Counted from the first letter of the stretch, positions 51,483-61,249 are shown. The stretch is DNA of 64,000 nucleotides from Henriciella sp. (GCA_013213785.1 JABSPZ010000005.1:186001-250000), one strand, 5' to 3'. The notes: generated by a model not told the origin, from the sequence alone. Numbers and translations are program-made.

Positions 51483-52081
51483 GTGTCGTCGCTCGGCGCC
51501 ACGCTGTCTTCTGCGGCCGACTCTGGTGCTTCATCAGTGATAATCGCGCCTTCGCAAACGAAGGGAGCTGCCTCTACGGGGGTTCCCTCAATCATTCTGA
51601 CCGCGCGCGCATAACCGCGTGAATTGCCGGCGGTGAGCGCGAACGTGCCCTCCAAGACATTCACATTGCGCTGATAGAAGGGGAGGTACCCTGTCCAACT
51701 CCGGCGTGTGAGTGTTGGGGCAAGCTCAAACCGGCCTGTGGATGCCCGACGCGCCCCTTCAAATCGTCCGGTCAGAGAAACGCTACTGATCTCTTTGGTG
51801 CCGACAAAGCTAACTGGGTAGCGTCCGCGTGGGGCAATGATTTTAAACGCCTCTTCGATCTTCTCGCCATTTCCAACGACGGGTGCCTGAAGCGGGTCGT
51901 CAGATAAGAAGACACGCCACGCGAGGTGCAGTCCGATATAGCTGTTGAAATCCGCGGTTTCAGTGCACGTATCGATGTGCCATTCGCCGTCTAGACGGAA
52001 TTTTTTATATTACATCCAGCCGGTGACAACTGCAGTTGCCGCCGTGAATGCAACGGAAGCGTATTTGATAAACTCGATCAT
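51479..52081 (-). pseudogene. Membrane-anchored protein gene interrupted by an in-frame TAA
   Basis: A frame of 201 codons runs from ATG 52081, with a strong ribosome site (GAGGGACGGGCT), to TAG 51479-51481, broken only by a TAA at codon 24 (52012-52010). Before the stop is a hydrophobic anchor (YASVAFTAATAVVTGWM). After it the frame continues as KKFRLDGEWHIDTCTETADF, LHLAWRVFLSDDPLQAP, IIAPRGRYPVSFVGTKEI, TLTRRSWTGYLPFYQRNVNV and a Glu/Asp-rich tail. No ATG, GTG or TTG follows the stop until a GTG at 51664. It is downstream of mlaE-mlaF. It could be a recent nonsense mutation or a base-call error near the adjacent T6 run. Confidence 0.75.
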
Positions 52082-52139
52082 AGCCCGTCCCTCTTTGCGG
52101 CGAGCTTAGCTCAGCGCTGCAGCTTCGGTAAGTCGGAGA

Positions 52140-52907
52140 TTACAAGGCGGGCTGAATAGGGCCGTCAGCACGACCATGCACGAACTGATCGACGTGTGCG
52201 TTACCGCTACTATCAATTTCGCTCGCCGGGCCACGCCAAATGATAACCCCCTCAAACAGCATTGCGATTTCATCCGCAATTTTGCGTGCACTTGCCATGT
52301 CATGGGTAATTGAAACGGCTGCCGCACCAAGAGCTTTGGTTTGCTCAACGATGAGGTTGTTAATCGCGTCGGCCGTGATCGGGTCGAGACCCGTCGTCGG
52401 CTCATCAAAAAAGATCAGGTCTGGTTTGGAAACGATTGCCCGGGCAAGGCCCACGCGCTTTTGCATCCCGCCGGATATTTCGGCTGGTGTGAGGTCTGCC
52501 ACATCGGATCCCAAACGGACTTGTTTCAGTGTTTCGATCGCGCGCTCTTTGGCCTCTTTGCGCTTCATTCCATCTGCGTTCAGAAGGCGAAACGCGATAT
52601 TCTCCCAGACCGTAAGGCTGTCGAACAGCGCAGCCGACTGGAACAGCATGCCAATTCGAGCACGCATGGCTTCTCGGGTTTTACCCTGATCGTGCGTTAC
52701 GTCCTCACCGCCGAATAGGATCTGACCCTTGTTTGGCGTCATCAGACCAAGGGCGTTCTTCAGCATTACAGATTTGCCGGATCCAGAGCCGCCAAGAACG
52801 ACCAAGGATTTACCCGGAGCGACGTCCAAGTTCACGCCTTTAAGGACCTGTTTCGGGCCGAAAGACTTGTGAACATCTTTGAGTTCGAGAAGCGCGCCAG
52901 TGCTCAT
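52140..52907 (-). CDS. mlaF: MlaF-type ABC transporter ATPase (phospholipid transport)
   Basis: This 255-residue ATPase belongs to the Mla/Mkl/Ttg2A family, which moves phospholipids between the inner and outer membrane. It has Walker A LGGSGSGKSV, signature ISGGMQKRVGLARAI, Walker B LIFFDEPTTGLDP and switch SITHDM. Its start overlaps the mlaE stop by ATGA. No MlaD (MCE) gene lies immediately downstream; the gene in that place is the broken one at 51479-52081. Confidence 0.9.
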   Translation of the reverse strand: MSTGALLELKDVHKSFGPKQVLKGVNLDVAPGKSLVVLGGSGSGKSVMLKNALGLMTPNKGQILFGGEDVTHDQGKTREAMRARIGMLFQSAALFDSLTVWENIAFRLLNADGMKRKEAKERAIETLKQVRLGSDVADLTPAEISGGMQKRVGLARAIVSKPDLIFFDEPTTGLDPITADAINNLIVEQTKALGAAAVSITHDMASARKIADEIAMLFEGVIIWRGPASEIDSSGNAHVDQFVHGRADGPIQPAL

Positions 52908-53719
52908 GATCCGAAGTCCACTAACAGAGTTGAGATGAGGTAGTTAAAGGCGAGGATCAGAACCGCCGCGCCAACCATCGCAAAGGTCGCTGCCCGGCCA
53001 ACGCCAGTGGCGCCGGCGGATGACTTGTCACCATGATAGCCGCCCATAACCGCAATCACCGCGCCGAATGCGACAGCTTTGATCAGGCCGACCGTGACAT
53101 CTTGCCAGGTCAGGAAGTCGAGCGTGTTACGCAGGTAAGTCGTTGAATCAAATCCGAGACCAAGGGTGCTGACCGCCCAGCCACCCATAACGCCGATGAT
53201 ATCCGCGATCAGAACCAGGATGGGGAGGGTCAAGATGCCCGCTAGGAAGCGCGGCGCGTACAAATATCGAAATGGATTTGCGCTCAGCGTTTTAAGCGCA
53301 TCAATCTGCTCTGTGACTCGCATTGCCCCAATTTCGGCTGCGATACCCGCCGACACGCGGCCCGCGAGCATGAGGCCGGTAATGGTCACACCAAGCTCAC
53401 GCGTGATACCCAGGACCACAATGTTCGGAACGAACTGTTCTGCCCCAAAACGGCTCCCGCCTGAGTAGATGTTCAAAGCCAGTGCGGCCCCGATGAAGAC
53501 AGCCGACAGGCCAACCACAGGCAGGCTGTAAAATCCGATCGCAATCATTTGTCGGATGATTTGCGCGGGATACCAGCGTGGGCTGAAAGCAGCGCCCATC
53601 GTTTTTCCGGTGAATATGGACAGCCGGCCAATCTCAGCGAGCATGCCGAGCGTTGCGGCGCCGAGCCATTGCAGCGGGTTTGGAAATCCGCCCTTACGTT
53701 TCGTAGATGCGTTTGACAC
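52904..53719 (-). CDS. mlaE: MlaE-family ABC permease
   Basis: This 271-residue permease has the MlaE domain: SLPVVGLSAVFIGAALALNIYSG, then FVPNIVVLGITRELGVTITGLMLAGRVSAGIAAEIGAMRVTEQIDALKTL, the conserved family core with ELGP/EIGxM-like elements. About five TM helices. The GTG at 53719 (AGGA about 10 bases upstream) is preferred because the longer frame would need a TTG. It overlaps the alr 3' end by 26 bases, and mlaF by 4, so alr-mlaE-mlaF form one transcription unit. Confidence 0.9.
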   Translation of the reverse strand: MSNASTKRKGGFPNPLQWLGAATLGMLAEIGRLSIFTGKTMGAAFSPRWYPAQIIRQMIAIGFYSLPVVGLSAVFIGAALALNIYSGGSRFGAEQFVPNIVVLGITRELGVTITGLMLAGRVSAGIAAEIGAMRVTEQIDALKTLSANPFRYLYAPRFLAGILTLPILVLIADIIGVMGGWAVSTLGLGFDSTTYLRNTLDFLTWQDVTVGLIKAVAFGAVIAVMGGYHGDKSSAGATGVGRAATFAMVGAAVLILAFNYLISTLLVDFGS

Positions 53720-54770
53720 GAGGGGTGAGTCCTGTGGTGAGTTCGTATCCAATTGTGCCCGCGAGGGCGGCTTGTTCTTCTAATGCGGCGTCGGGTCCGA
53801 TCAATTGGGCATAAACACCAGGTCTGGCAAGATCCGCGGCATTTGTGACGTCAATTGTAATCAAGTCCATTGAGACACGGCCTAAGATGGCGCAGCGTTT
53901 TTCGCCGAGCATAACAAATCCCTTATTCGAGGCTGAGCGGGGGAGGCCGTCGCCGTATCCGATGGCAAGCGTGGCGACCAGCGTTTCGTTTTCAGCACGC
54001 CAGGTCGCATTGTATCCAACGGTTTCACCCGTTTCGACGAGACGAACCTGTAAAATGGGCGCCTCCAGTGTCATGCCTGGTTTGAGCGTCATGCCCATTG
54101 GCGCAATGCCGCCACCATAGAGGGCTATTCCGGGACGTGATAAGGCGTGGTGATAGTCCGCGCCAAGCCAGACGCCACCCGAATTTGAAAGACTTAAGGG
54201 GACACCGGGAAATGCCTCGGCAACCGTTTCCAATAGGGTCGCTTGATGAGCATTCATGGCCGCATCGCTATCTTCGGCACAGGCGAGGTGCGACATCAGA
54301 AGGATAGGCGATTGTCCTTCGCTGGCTTCAGCGAGGTCTTGCGCATCGCGGGCAGGCAGACCCAATCGGTTCAACCCGGTATCAAAGTGCAGGGCAAACC
54401 CGCGCGGCATTTTTACACCGTCGACCAACCAATCCGCCATGGTTCGGAATTGAAAGCTTGAGTTCACGACCGGGATCAGCGCGTTTTCGCGATACAAAGC
54501 CTCTTCGTCGGGTGACGGGCCATTCAAGACATAGATGTTTGGATGACTGCCCAGCATGGCCCGAGTGATCTCTGCCTCATGGCTATGCGCCACAAAGAAA
54601 TGATCGCACCCAGCTTCGTGGAGAGTTTCCGCGACTTGCCGAAGGCCATGTCCGTAAGCGTCGGCCTTAATGACGGCGCCCGTCACACCGCTCGTTTGCA
54701 TTGCCCGGAGGGTTCGCCAATTGTCAGCGATGTTGGACAGATGGATACGGGCGCGTGGTCTCAGACTCAT
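53694..54770 (-). CDS. alr: Alanine racemase
   Basis: This 358-residue PLP enzyme makes D-alanine for peptidoglycan. The Schiff-base lysine is Lys35 in AVIKADAYGHG; the second catalytic base is the Tyr in AIGYGDGLPRS (around residue 270). LHFDTGLNRLG and SNSGGVWLG also match the family. It starts 40 bases after the dnaB stop and continues into mlaE with overlapping frames. It is the only racemase gene in the window. Confidence 0.94.
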   Translation of the reverse strand: MSLRPRARIHLSNIADNWRTLRAMQTSGVTGAVIKADAYGHGLRQVAETLHEAGCDHFFVAHSHEAEITRAMLGSHPNIYVLNGPSPDEEALYRENALIPVVNSSFQFRTMADWLVDGVKMPRGFALHFDTGLNRLGLPARDAQDLAEASEGQSPILLMSHLACAEDSDAAMNAHQATLLETVAEAFPGVPLSLSNSGGVWLGADYHHALSRPGIALYGGGIAPMGMTLKPGMTLEAPILQVRLVETGETVGYNATWRAENETLVATLAIGYGDGLPRSASNKGFVMLGEKRCAILGRVSMDLITIDVTNAADLARPGVYAQLIGPDAALEEQAALAGTIGYELTTGLTPRVKRIYET

Positions 54771-54809
54771 AGTGGCTCGGATTACAACGCTTTGCGGCGG
54801 ATGTAAGGC

Positions 54810-56312
54810 CTATTCGTCGAATGCTTCTTGAGGTGCGCGCGCGAGATTGCCGAAACGGGTAACGTTGGCGTCGAATGACAGGACGACTTTCCCGATCGGG
54901 CCGTGGCGTTGTTTACCCAAGATAACTTCCGCAGTCCCGTAAACCTCGTCCATGCGCTGTCGCCAGGACGCCCACTTGTCTGCGGCGGCCGGATCTCCTC
55001 CATCCGCTTGAGGTTCCGTCCGCTCGAGATAGTAGCTTTCGCGATACACGAACATAACCACATCGGCATCTTGCTCGATCGATCCGGATTCACGAAGGTC
55101 AGAGAGTTGCGGGCGTTTATCATCACGCTGCTCGACTTGCCTTGAGAGCTGTGAAAGCGCGATGACTGGAACGTTCAGCTCTTTCGCGAGCGCTTTCAGC
55201 GTCGTCGTGATCTGCGTGATTTCCTGAACGCGGTTCACATCCGATTTCCCAGAAGTTCCAGTAAGAAGCTGCAAATAGTCGATGATAATCAAGTCGACGC
55301 CTTGGGCGCGCTGGAGGCGTCTCGCGCGGGCTGCTAGCTGACTAACTGAAATGCCGCCTTGGTCATCAATATAGAGTGGCAGGTTTTGAAGCTCTTCAGT
55401 TGCTTCGCGGAGCGTTTCGAAATCGTGCTTGTCGAGGTCGCCTTGGCGGATCTTGTGAGCGTTGATGCTGGTTCGCTCAGCAACAATCCGGGTTGCGAGT
55501 TGTTCTGACGACATCTCAAGCGAGAAGAAGGCAACTTTGCCGCCGGAAATCGTCTTGGTGGACCCATCTTCCTGTTTCTCGCCACGATAGTCAGCGGCAA
55601 CATTGTAGGCGATGTTTGTCACCAGCGAGGTTTTCCCCATCGAGGGGCGTCCCGCGAGAATGATCAGGTCAGATTTGTGCAAGCCGCCCATCTTGTGATC
55701 GAGATCATCAAGCCGCGTGGCAATCCCCGCAATTTTACCCTCTCGCTTGAACGCCGCTTCCGCCATTTGCAGCGATTCCGTCAGCGCCTCGGCAAAGGTC
55801 GAGAACCCTCGACCGGTCGAACCACGTTCGGCGAGTGCGAAAAGCTCTCGTTCGGCGAGTTCGATTTGTTGGCTTCCGTCAGAGTCGCGGTCGTGATGCT
55901 GCGCGCGCGATTGAACCCCGGCGCCGATATTAATCAGCTCACGCCGCATCGCGAGATCGCGAATGATCCGCGCATAGTCTTGAACCTCGGGCCCAAATGC
56001 GGCGCTATCGAGCAAGTCAGCTAGGTATTGAGCACCGCCAATTTGCGTGAGTCGCTCGTCTTTTTCGAATTGCTCGCGAAGCGTCACACCATCTGCGACA
56101 CGCCCATTTTGGATAAGCATCATACAGGCTTCGAAGATTTCCTGGTGTGCGGGCGCATAAAAATCGACTGGACGCAGAATATCAGAGACACGCTGAAACG
56201 CGTTATTGTCATACAGGATCGACCCGATAACAGCGGCTTCCGCAGACAAATTGTGCGGCAGTTCTGGGGCCGGATCGTCCGGACTTGGCAGGGTGGCGAC
56301 AGCGTTGCTCAT
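54810..56312 (-). CDS. dnaB: Replicative DNA helicase DnaB
   Basis: This 500-residue hexameric helicase drives the replication fork. The N-terminal DnaB domain contains PHNLSAEAAVIGSILYDNNAF; the RecA-like domain has Walker A AGRPSMGKTSL, FFSLEMSSEQLATR, LIIIDYLQLL (Walker B) and the arginine-finger region QLSDLRESGSIEQDADVVMFVYRE. No intein is present. The promoter region upstream holds a consensus DnaA box and a 12-bp palindrome. Confidence 0.96.
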   Translation of the reverse strand: MSNAVATLPSPDDPAPELPHNLSAEAAVIGSILYDNNAFQRVSDILRPVDFYAPAHQEIFEACMMLIQNGRVADGVTLREQFEKDERLTQIGGAQYLADLLDSAAFGPEVQDYARIIRDLAMRRELINIGAGVQSRAQHHDRDSDGSQQIELAERELFALAERGSTGRGFSTFAEALTESLQMAEAAFKREGKIAGIATRLDDLDHKMGGLHKSDLIILAGRPSMGKTSLVTNIAYNVAADYRGEKQEDGSTKTISGGKVAFFSLEMSSEQLATRIVAERTSINAHKIRQGDLDKHDFETLREATEELQNLPLYIDDQGGISVSQLAARARRLQRAQGVDLIIIDYLQLLTGTSGKSDVNRVQEITQITTTLKALAKELNVPVIALSQLSRQVEQRDDKRPQLSDLRESGSIEQDADVVMFVYRESYYLERTEPQADGGDPAAADKWASWRQRMDEVYGTAEVILGKQRHGPIGKVVLSFDANVTRFGNLARAPQEAFDE

Positions 56313-56331
56313 GAGATCCTATTAACCTTAA

Positions 56332-56392
56332 ACAGCCGGCTGTGGCAGTCCTCAGAAACAGAATCACCCTGAATAGCTGTCACTTATCCACA
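56332..56392. promoter_or_regulatory. Palindrome and consensus DnaA box between dnaB and mfd
   Basis: TTATCCACA at 56384-56392 matches the 9-base DnaA box consensus exactly. A one-mismatch copy, TTAACCACA, lies at 56481-56489. ACAGCCGGCTGT (56332-56343) is a perfect 12-bp palindrome 19 bases upstream of the dnaB start. DnaA control of dnaB is a reasonable inference; an origin is unlikely as only one perfect box is seen. Confidence 0.55.
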
Positions 56393-56507
56393 GCTCAAAA
56401 CTGACCGAGCGTTGGCGACAAAACCGATCACTGGCCTTTCTCGCGTGATACGCTATGTAGCGCCCTTCGCGCGCGCACGATTAACCACAGATTTGGTCAC
56501 GTTTCCC

Positions 56508-59500
56508 ATGAACTCGGTTTCCATGCTTTCCAATCTAAGCAGCCCTGCAGCCGTTCATGGCGCACCATTTGGTGTTGATGTTCTACGTCTCATCGAAGCG
56601 CTGGAGGCTCGCGGGAGCGCAGCTCTGTATGTTGCACGCGACGATAAACAAGCGGCGACCGCGCTGAAGCTTGCTGAGTTTTTCCGGCCGAGTCTCGAAC
56701 TGATCCGACTGCCGGGTTGGGACGTTTTACCTTATGACCGCGTGAGCCCGTCGCCCGCCGTGGCGGCCGCGAGATGTGCTGCGCTTGCGAGATTGTCTCA
56801 GCGGGCGGCTAACGCAGAACCTTGCCTTGTTGTGACAACCGCGAGCTCTTTGGTCCAACGCGTCCCACCATTGGAAACGATGCGCGCGAGTTCATTGTCG
56901 GTCTACACGGGCGGGCGCATTCAGCAAGACGAGCTCTCTTCATACCTGTCGGTAAACGGCTACGTGCGCGTCGCCTCTGTCTCAGAGAAAGGCGAGTATT
57001 CGATCCGCGGTGGTAAAGTTGATATCTATCCACCGACCGGGGAAGAGCCCGTGCGTCTCGATCTTTTCGGTGATGAGATTGAAACGATTAAAGCGTTCGA
57101 TCCGGAAACCCAGATTTCAACACGAACTTTGAACCGCGTTGCATTGGCACCAGTGTCAGAGATCTTGTTCAACGAACAAACTCTCGGCCTATTTCGAGAA
57201 CGTTATCTGGCCGAGTTGGGATCACCGGTCGGGGACCCGATGTATGAGGCTGCGCGCGCAGAGATTCGGCGCGGCGGCATAGAAGGGTGGTTGCCCCTTT
57301 TCCACAGTCATCTGGATACGATCTTTGATTATGTCGGCTCGAATGCCTTGATCGGTTTAGGGGCGCTCTCCGCTGAAGCGGCGAGTGAGCGTTTGTCCCA
57401 GGCAAAAGACTATTACGAGGCGCGCCTCGAAGCCGCTGGGGAAGAGCGTCAGGCTCGTATTCTCGCGCCGGAGCATCTCTATCTCACAGATGGGCAACTC
57501 TCAGCCGGTCTGCTAAGCAGCGGTGTCGCGCGCTTCCATGCTGGACAGGGTGAGGGCGGGATCGATCTCGGCGGCGCCCAAGGCCGTGACTTCGCACCCG
57601 AGCGCGCCCAGCCGGAGATCAATATTTTTGAAGTCGCTGCAGCGCATGCCAAAGCGATCCACGATGCCGGAAAAACTGTGGTTTTTGGGGCATGGACAGA
57701 TGGTTCGGCGAGTAGGCTAGAAGGCGTTCTTGAGGATCATGGCCTTCCGGACGCAACCCGCGTTTACTCGCTTGAGGCCGCACAAAAAGCAGAAATAGCG
57801 ATTTGTGAGTTGCCGCTGGAGTCTGGCTTCGAAACCGATGATCTCGTCATCATCGGGGAACCCGATATTCTTGGGGATCGCCTTGCTGCACCGAGACGGA
57901 AACGGAAAGCGGCGAACTTCATCGCGGAGTCCGCAAGCCTCAACCCAGGCGATCTCGTCGTTCACGTAGACCATGGCGTCGGACGCTATGTTGGCTTGAA
58001 GACGCTGGATCTTGCCGGCGCCGCGCATGACTGTCTTGAGCTCGGTTATGCGAAGGGTGACAAGGTCTTTCTCCCGGTTGAGAATATTGACCTCATCAGC
58101 CGCTATGGTAGCGAAGATGCTGAAAGCGCGATCGATGGGCTAGGCGGGGTCGGCTGGCAAACGCGTAAAGCGCGCGCCAAGAAGAAAATTCTCGAAATGG
58201 CCGCTGAGCTTATGGCGATCGCGGCGGCGCGCGAGATGCGCAAGGCCGATACGGTCGTAACCGGCGATGGTCTCTATGAGGAGTTCGCCGCGCGGTTCCC
58301 ATATGAAGAGACTGATGACCAGCTAAACGCCATCGAAGACGTGCTCGGAGATCTATCATCTGGAAAGCCAATGGATCGATTGGTTTGCGGCGACGTCGGC
58401 TTCGGTAAAACGGAAGTCGCGCTTCGCGGGGCTTTTGTCGCTGCGATGGCGGGGCACCAAGTTGCCGTCATTGCGCCAACAACTCTTTTGGCCCGGCAAC
58501 ACTACAATACTTTCGCTGAACGCTTCGCCGGTTGGCCCATCAATGTTCGGCCCTTGTCGCGATTTGTTAGCACGAAGGAGGCGAATGAGACGAAAGCCGG
58601 AATGGCGAATGGGACCGTTGATGTTGTCGTCGGAACGCACGCCTTACTTGCCAAAAATGTCGAGTTCAAGCGACTTGGGCTTCTCATCGTGGACGAAGAA
58701 CAGCGGTTCGGCGTGAAGCACAAAGAGCGGCTAAAGGAACTAAAGTCCGACGTACACGTGCTGACGCTTTCGGCGACCCCAATTCCGCGTACGCTGCAAA
58801 TGGCGCTGACGGGTATTCGAGATCTCTCAATCATCGCGACACCGCCAGTCGACCGCCTTGCCGTGCGGACTTACGTGACTGAGTTCGATACAGTCACGAT
58901 CCGGGAGGCTTTGCTTCGCGAGAAGTATCGGGGTGGCCAGAGCTATTATGTTGCGCCGCGCATCTCCGACCTCGATTATCTAGAGAACTTCCTCAAGTCG
59001 AACGTGCCAGAGGTAAAGTTCTGCGTTGCGCATGGCCAAATGCCATCTGGCGAACTCGAAGATCTGATGACCGCATTCTATGAGGGCGAGTATGATGTTT
59101 TGCTCTCTACAACGATCGTCGAGAGCGGGCTCGATATCCCTCGTGCAAACACTTTGGTCATCCACAAGTCGGACCGTTTCGGACTGGCGCAACTCTATCA
59201 ATTGCGGGGCCGGGTAGGTCGGTCGAAACTAAGAGCTTACGCGTATCTGACGACACCAGCGGACCGCGTGATTTCGCCAGCGGCAGAGCGGCGTTTGCGG
59301 GTTCTACAATCGCTGGATAGTCTGGGCGCTGGGTTCCAGCTTGCCAGTCACGACCTCGATATGCGGGGGGGCGGCAACCTGCTCGGTGACCAGCAATCCG
59401 GTCACGTAAAAGAAGTTGGCGTCGAGCTTTACCAGCAAATGCTGGAAGACGCGGTAAAGGCGCTTCAATCTGGGTCGAACACCGACGAAGAGGTTGCGGA

Positions 59501-59954
59501 TGATTGGTCGCCGCAAATCAATCTCGGCCTGTCAGTGCTGATCCCAGACGGCTATGTCGAGGACCTCGGTGTTCGTCTTGGCCTGTATCGCCGTCTAGCT
59601 GACCTTGCGACGGAGCAGGAACGCGAGGCCTTTGCGGCTGAGCTCATTGATCGCTTCGGTCCGCTGCCAAGCGAAACACAACAATTGCTCAACGTGATCG
59701 CCGTGAAGGTGGCTTGTAAGGCGCTCGGTATCTCGAAACTCGATGCAGGCCCGAAAGGGGTCGTCATTACGTTTAGAGACGATACAGCCGTAGATCCCGC
59801 GCAACTGATGGTGCTGGTTAGATCGCGTCCAGGCAAGATGAAATTAAGGCCGGACAGCAAGCTGGTCGTAATGGGCGTTCCAGCGAATGCGGAGCCGCGT
59901 ATGAATGCTGTCAAAGGGCTGCTAAAGGGGTTGCAGGCGACAGCGCCGGCCTAA
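56508..59954 (+). CDS. mfd: Transcription-repair coupling factor
   Basis: This 1148-residue DNA translocase removes stalled RNA polymerase and recruits UvrA. The N-terminal UvrB-like region, the RNA-polymerase-interacting CarD-like domain (LNPGDLVVHVDHGVGRYVGLKTLDL) and the RecG-like helicase motor are in order. Motor motifs include Walker A CGDVGFGKTEVALRGAF, IVDEEQRFGVKHKERLK, TLSATPIPRTLQMAL, TTIVESGLDIPRANTL and QLYQLRGRVGRS. The TRCF C-terminal domain ends the protein. The ATG at 56508 is used because the longer frame starts at TTG. Its stop overlaps the convergent GGDEF-like gene. Confidence 0.95.
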   Translation: MNSVSMLSNLSSPAAVHGAPFGVDVLRLIEALEARGSAALYVARDDKQAATALKLAEFFRPSLELIRLPGWDVLPYDRVSPSPAVAAARCAALARLSQRAANAEPCLVVTTASSLVQRVPPLETMRASSLSVYTGGRIQQDELSSYLSVNGYVRVASVSEKGEYSIRGGKVDIYPPTGEEPVRLDLFGDEIETIKAFDPETQISTRTLNRVALAPVSEILFNEQTLGLFRERYLAELGSPVGDPMYEAARAEIRRGGIEGWLPLFHSHLDTIFDYVGSNALIGLGALSAEAASERLSQAKDYYEARLEAAGEERQARILAPEHLYLTDGQLSAGLLSSGVARFHAGQGEGGIDLGGAQGRDFAPERAQPEINIFEVAAAHAKAIHDAGKTVVFGAWTDGSASRLEGVLEDHGLPDATRVYSLEAAQKAEIAICELPLESGFETDDLVIIGEPDILGDRLAAPRRKRKAANFIAESASLNPGDLVVHVDHGVGRYVGLKTLDLAGAAHDCLELGYAKGDKVFLPVENIDLISRYGSEDAESAIDGLGGVGWQTRKARAKKKILEMAAELMAIAAAREMRKADTVVTGDGLYEEFAARFPYEETDDQLNAIEDVLGDLSSGKPMDRLVCGDVGFGKTEVALRGAFVAAMAGHQVAVIAPTTLLARQHYNTFAERFAGWPINVRPLSRFVSTKEANETKAGMANGTVDVVVGTHALLAKNVEFKRLGLLIVDEEQRFGVKHKERLKELKSDVHVLTLSATPIPRTLQMALTGIRDLSIIATPPVDRLAVRTYVTEFDTVTIREALLREKYRGGQSYYVAPRISDLDYLENFLKSNVPEVKFCVAHGQMPSGELEDLMTAFYEGEYDVLLSTTIVESGLDIPRANTLVIHKSDRFGLAQLYQLRGRVGRSKLRAYAYLTTPADRVISPAAERRLRVLQSLDSLGAGFQLASHDLDMRGGGNLLGDQQSGHVKEVGVELYQQMLEDAVKALQSGSNTDEEVADDWSPQINLGLSVLIPDGYVEDLGVRLGLYRRLADLATEQEREAFAAELIDRFGPLPSETQQLLNVIAVKVACKALGISKLDAGPKGVVITFRDDTAVDPAQLMVLVRSRPGKMKLRPDSKLVVMGVPANAEPRMNAVKGLLKGLQATAPA

Positions 59955-61144
59955 GCGCGCCGTTCCGTCGAGAAGCCAGAGCGCGCGGTCAATCCACCTA
60001 GCAAGGATTTAAGGGTATGGAACTGGCGCTTTTCAATGACACGCCAAGCAACTGACCGATCCATGGCCTCTTCGATCCGCCGCGCAAGGACAACCGCGCC
60101 GCGATAAGGCGTGTCCGGTAGCGTCACACAAATATGGTTCACGTCCAAGCGTGCGGCGAGATCTGTGTCGCGAAGCAGAGCTTTGATTTTGTGCGCCACC
60201 TCGCGAACATCATCATCGCTTTTCAGATCAATTGATATCACGCAAAGAGGCGCTGCCATCTGATCAGCTTGATCCATTTGCGCCTGAAGATGCGTTTCAA
60301 GATAAGCGCGCGATACAAGGCCGCTTGTCGCGTCTCTCGCAATCGAGGTGAGGCTTTCTCGCGAACTCGACGTCATATTGAGTTCCGCGCAAGCATGTTT
60401 GAGGCGCGCAGCAACCGTCTCAAGATCGCCCGCCACGTCGATGATTTGATCTGCCTGTTCGAGAAGCTTTTGATCTAACTGAACCGATACTTCTCGTCTA
60501 AGTAAGAGGAGGGTCTGTGGAGGTTGAGCAAGTGGGATCTGTTTGATCCGCGCCAGCAGTTTGCAAGCCTCGTCGTCTGCCTGGGACGGGCAAAGGGCAA
60601 TCACTTTGAAACGTCCACTCTCGAGATAGTCTTCTGCGGTTAGACTGCTGATCGCAGCGACCAGGTTAATGTCGCTTTCTTTCAGGCTGGTCTTAATGGC
60701 GTTTAGGAACGGCGCGTCATGACCGAGCCAAAGCAATCTCGCTTTGCCTTGCGGGCGAGTTCTTGGTCGCTCAACGCCAAATTCTGCCAGTGTTTGTGAA
60801 CGAAGCTCAATCTCGCGGCGGCGTTGTTTTTCGCGCTGACGGATGGAAAGTCGAGCGGCGAGCGTGGCCAGTTCAGCGACATCCGTAAGATGAATATCGC
60901 TTTGAGCGGTTGAAGCCTCCTCCCGACCGAGCGTGACAACGAGCCTTTGGTCGCCGGCTTCAATTGCCATTTCGCGCGTCGCAAGGTCTATGAGCGCGGG
61001 TGCAGTGTCAGGCGGTAAGTAGCTGCCTCGCACGGGAACCGGTCGAACACCGCTTTGGCGTAGCCGCGCTTGTAGCATCTCTAAACGAGGACTTTCAGAT
61101 ACGACATGAATAATCGGAGCATCAAAGCTTTGATCATTGAACAT
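59951..61144 (-). CDS. Two receiver-like domains plus degenerate GGDEF domain (PleD/PopA-like layout)
   Basis: The 397-residue product has an N-terminal receiver-like domain (IIHVVSESPRLEMLQARLRQSGVRPVPV), a second one (ARLLWLGHDAPFLNAIKTSLKESDINLVAAIS) and a C-terminal domain with the GGDEF fold: DATSGLVSRAYLETHLQAQMDQADQMAAPLCVISIDLKSDDDVREVAHKIKALLRDTDLAARLDVNHICVTLPDT. The catalytic GG[DE]EF loop is replaced by RLDVNHICVTL, so cyclase activity is not expected. The conserved phospho-acceptor Asp of both receiver domains is also unclear. The layout recalls Caulobacter PleD and PopA. The ATG at 61144 is chosen. Confidence 0.75.
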   Translation of the reverse strand: MFNDQSFDAPIIHVVSESPRLEMLQARLRQSGVRPVPVRGSYLPPDTAPALIDLATREMAIEAGDQRLVVTLGREEASTAQSDIHLTDVAELATLAARLSIRQREKQRRREIELRSQTLAEFGVERPRTRPQGKARLLWLGHDAPFLNAIKTSLKESDINLVAAISSLTAEDYLESGRFKVIALCPSQADDEACKLLARIKQIPLAQPPQTLLLLRREVSVQLDQKLLEQADQIIDVAGDLETVAARLKHACAELNMTSSSRESLTSIARDATSGLVSRAYLETHLQAQMDQADQMAAPLCVISIDLKSDDDVREVAHKIKALLRDTDLAARLDVNHICVTLPDTPYRGAVVLARRIEEAMDRSVAWRVIEKRQFHTLKSLLGGLTARSGFSTERRA

Positions 61145-61249
61145 AATTTCTGTCCCGTGGCGACGTTGCGTCAGCCTTTTCTTTGCCAGCTTGAGTCTTA
61201 AAGTCTGGTTGATTGAAGAGGTGCAAACCCGAACTTTAGGGAGTGAATT

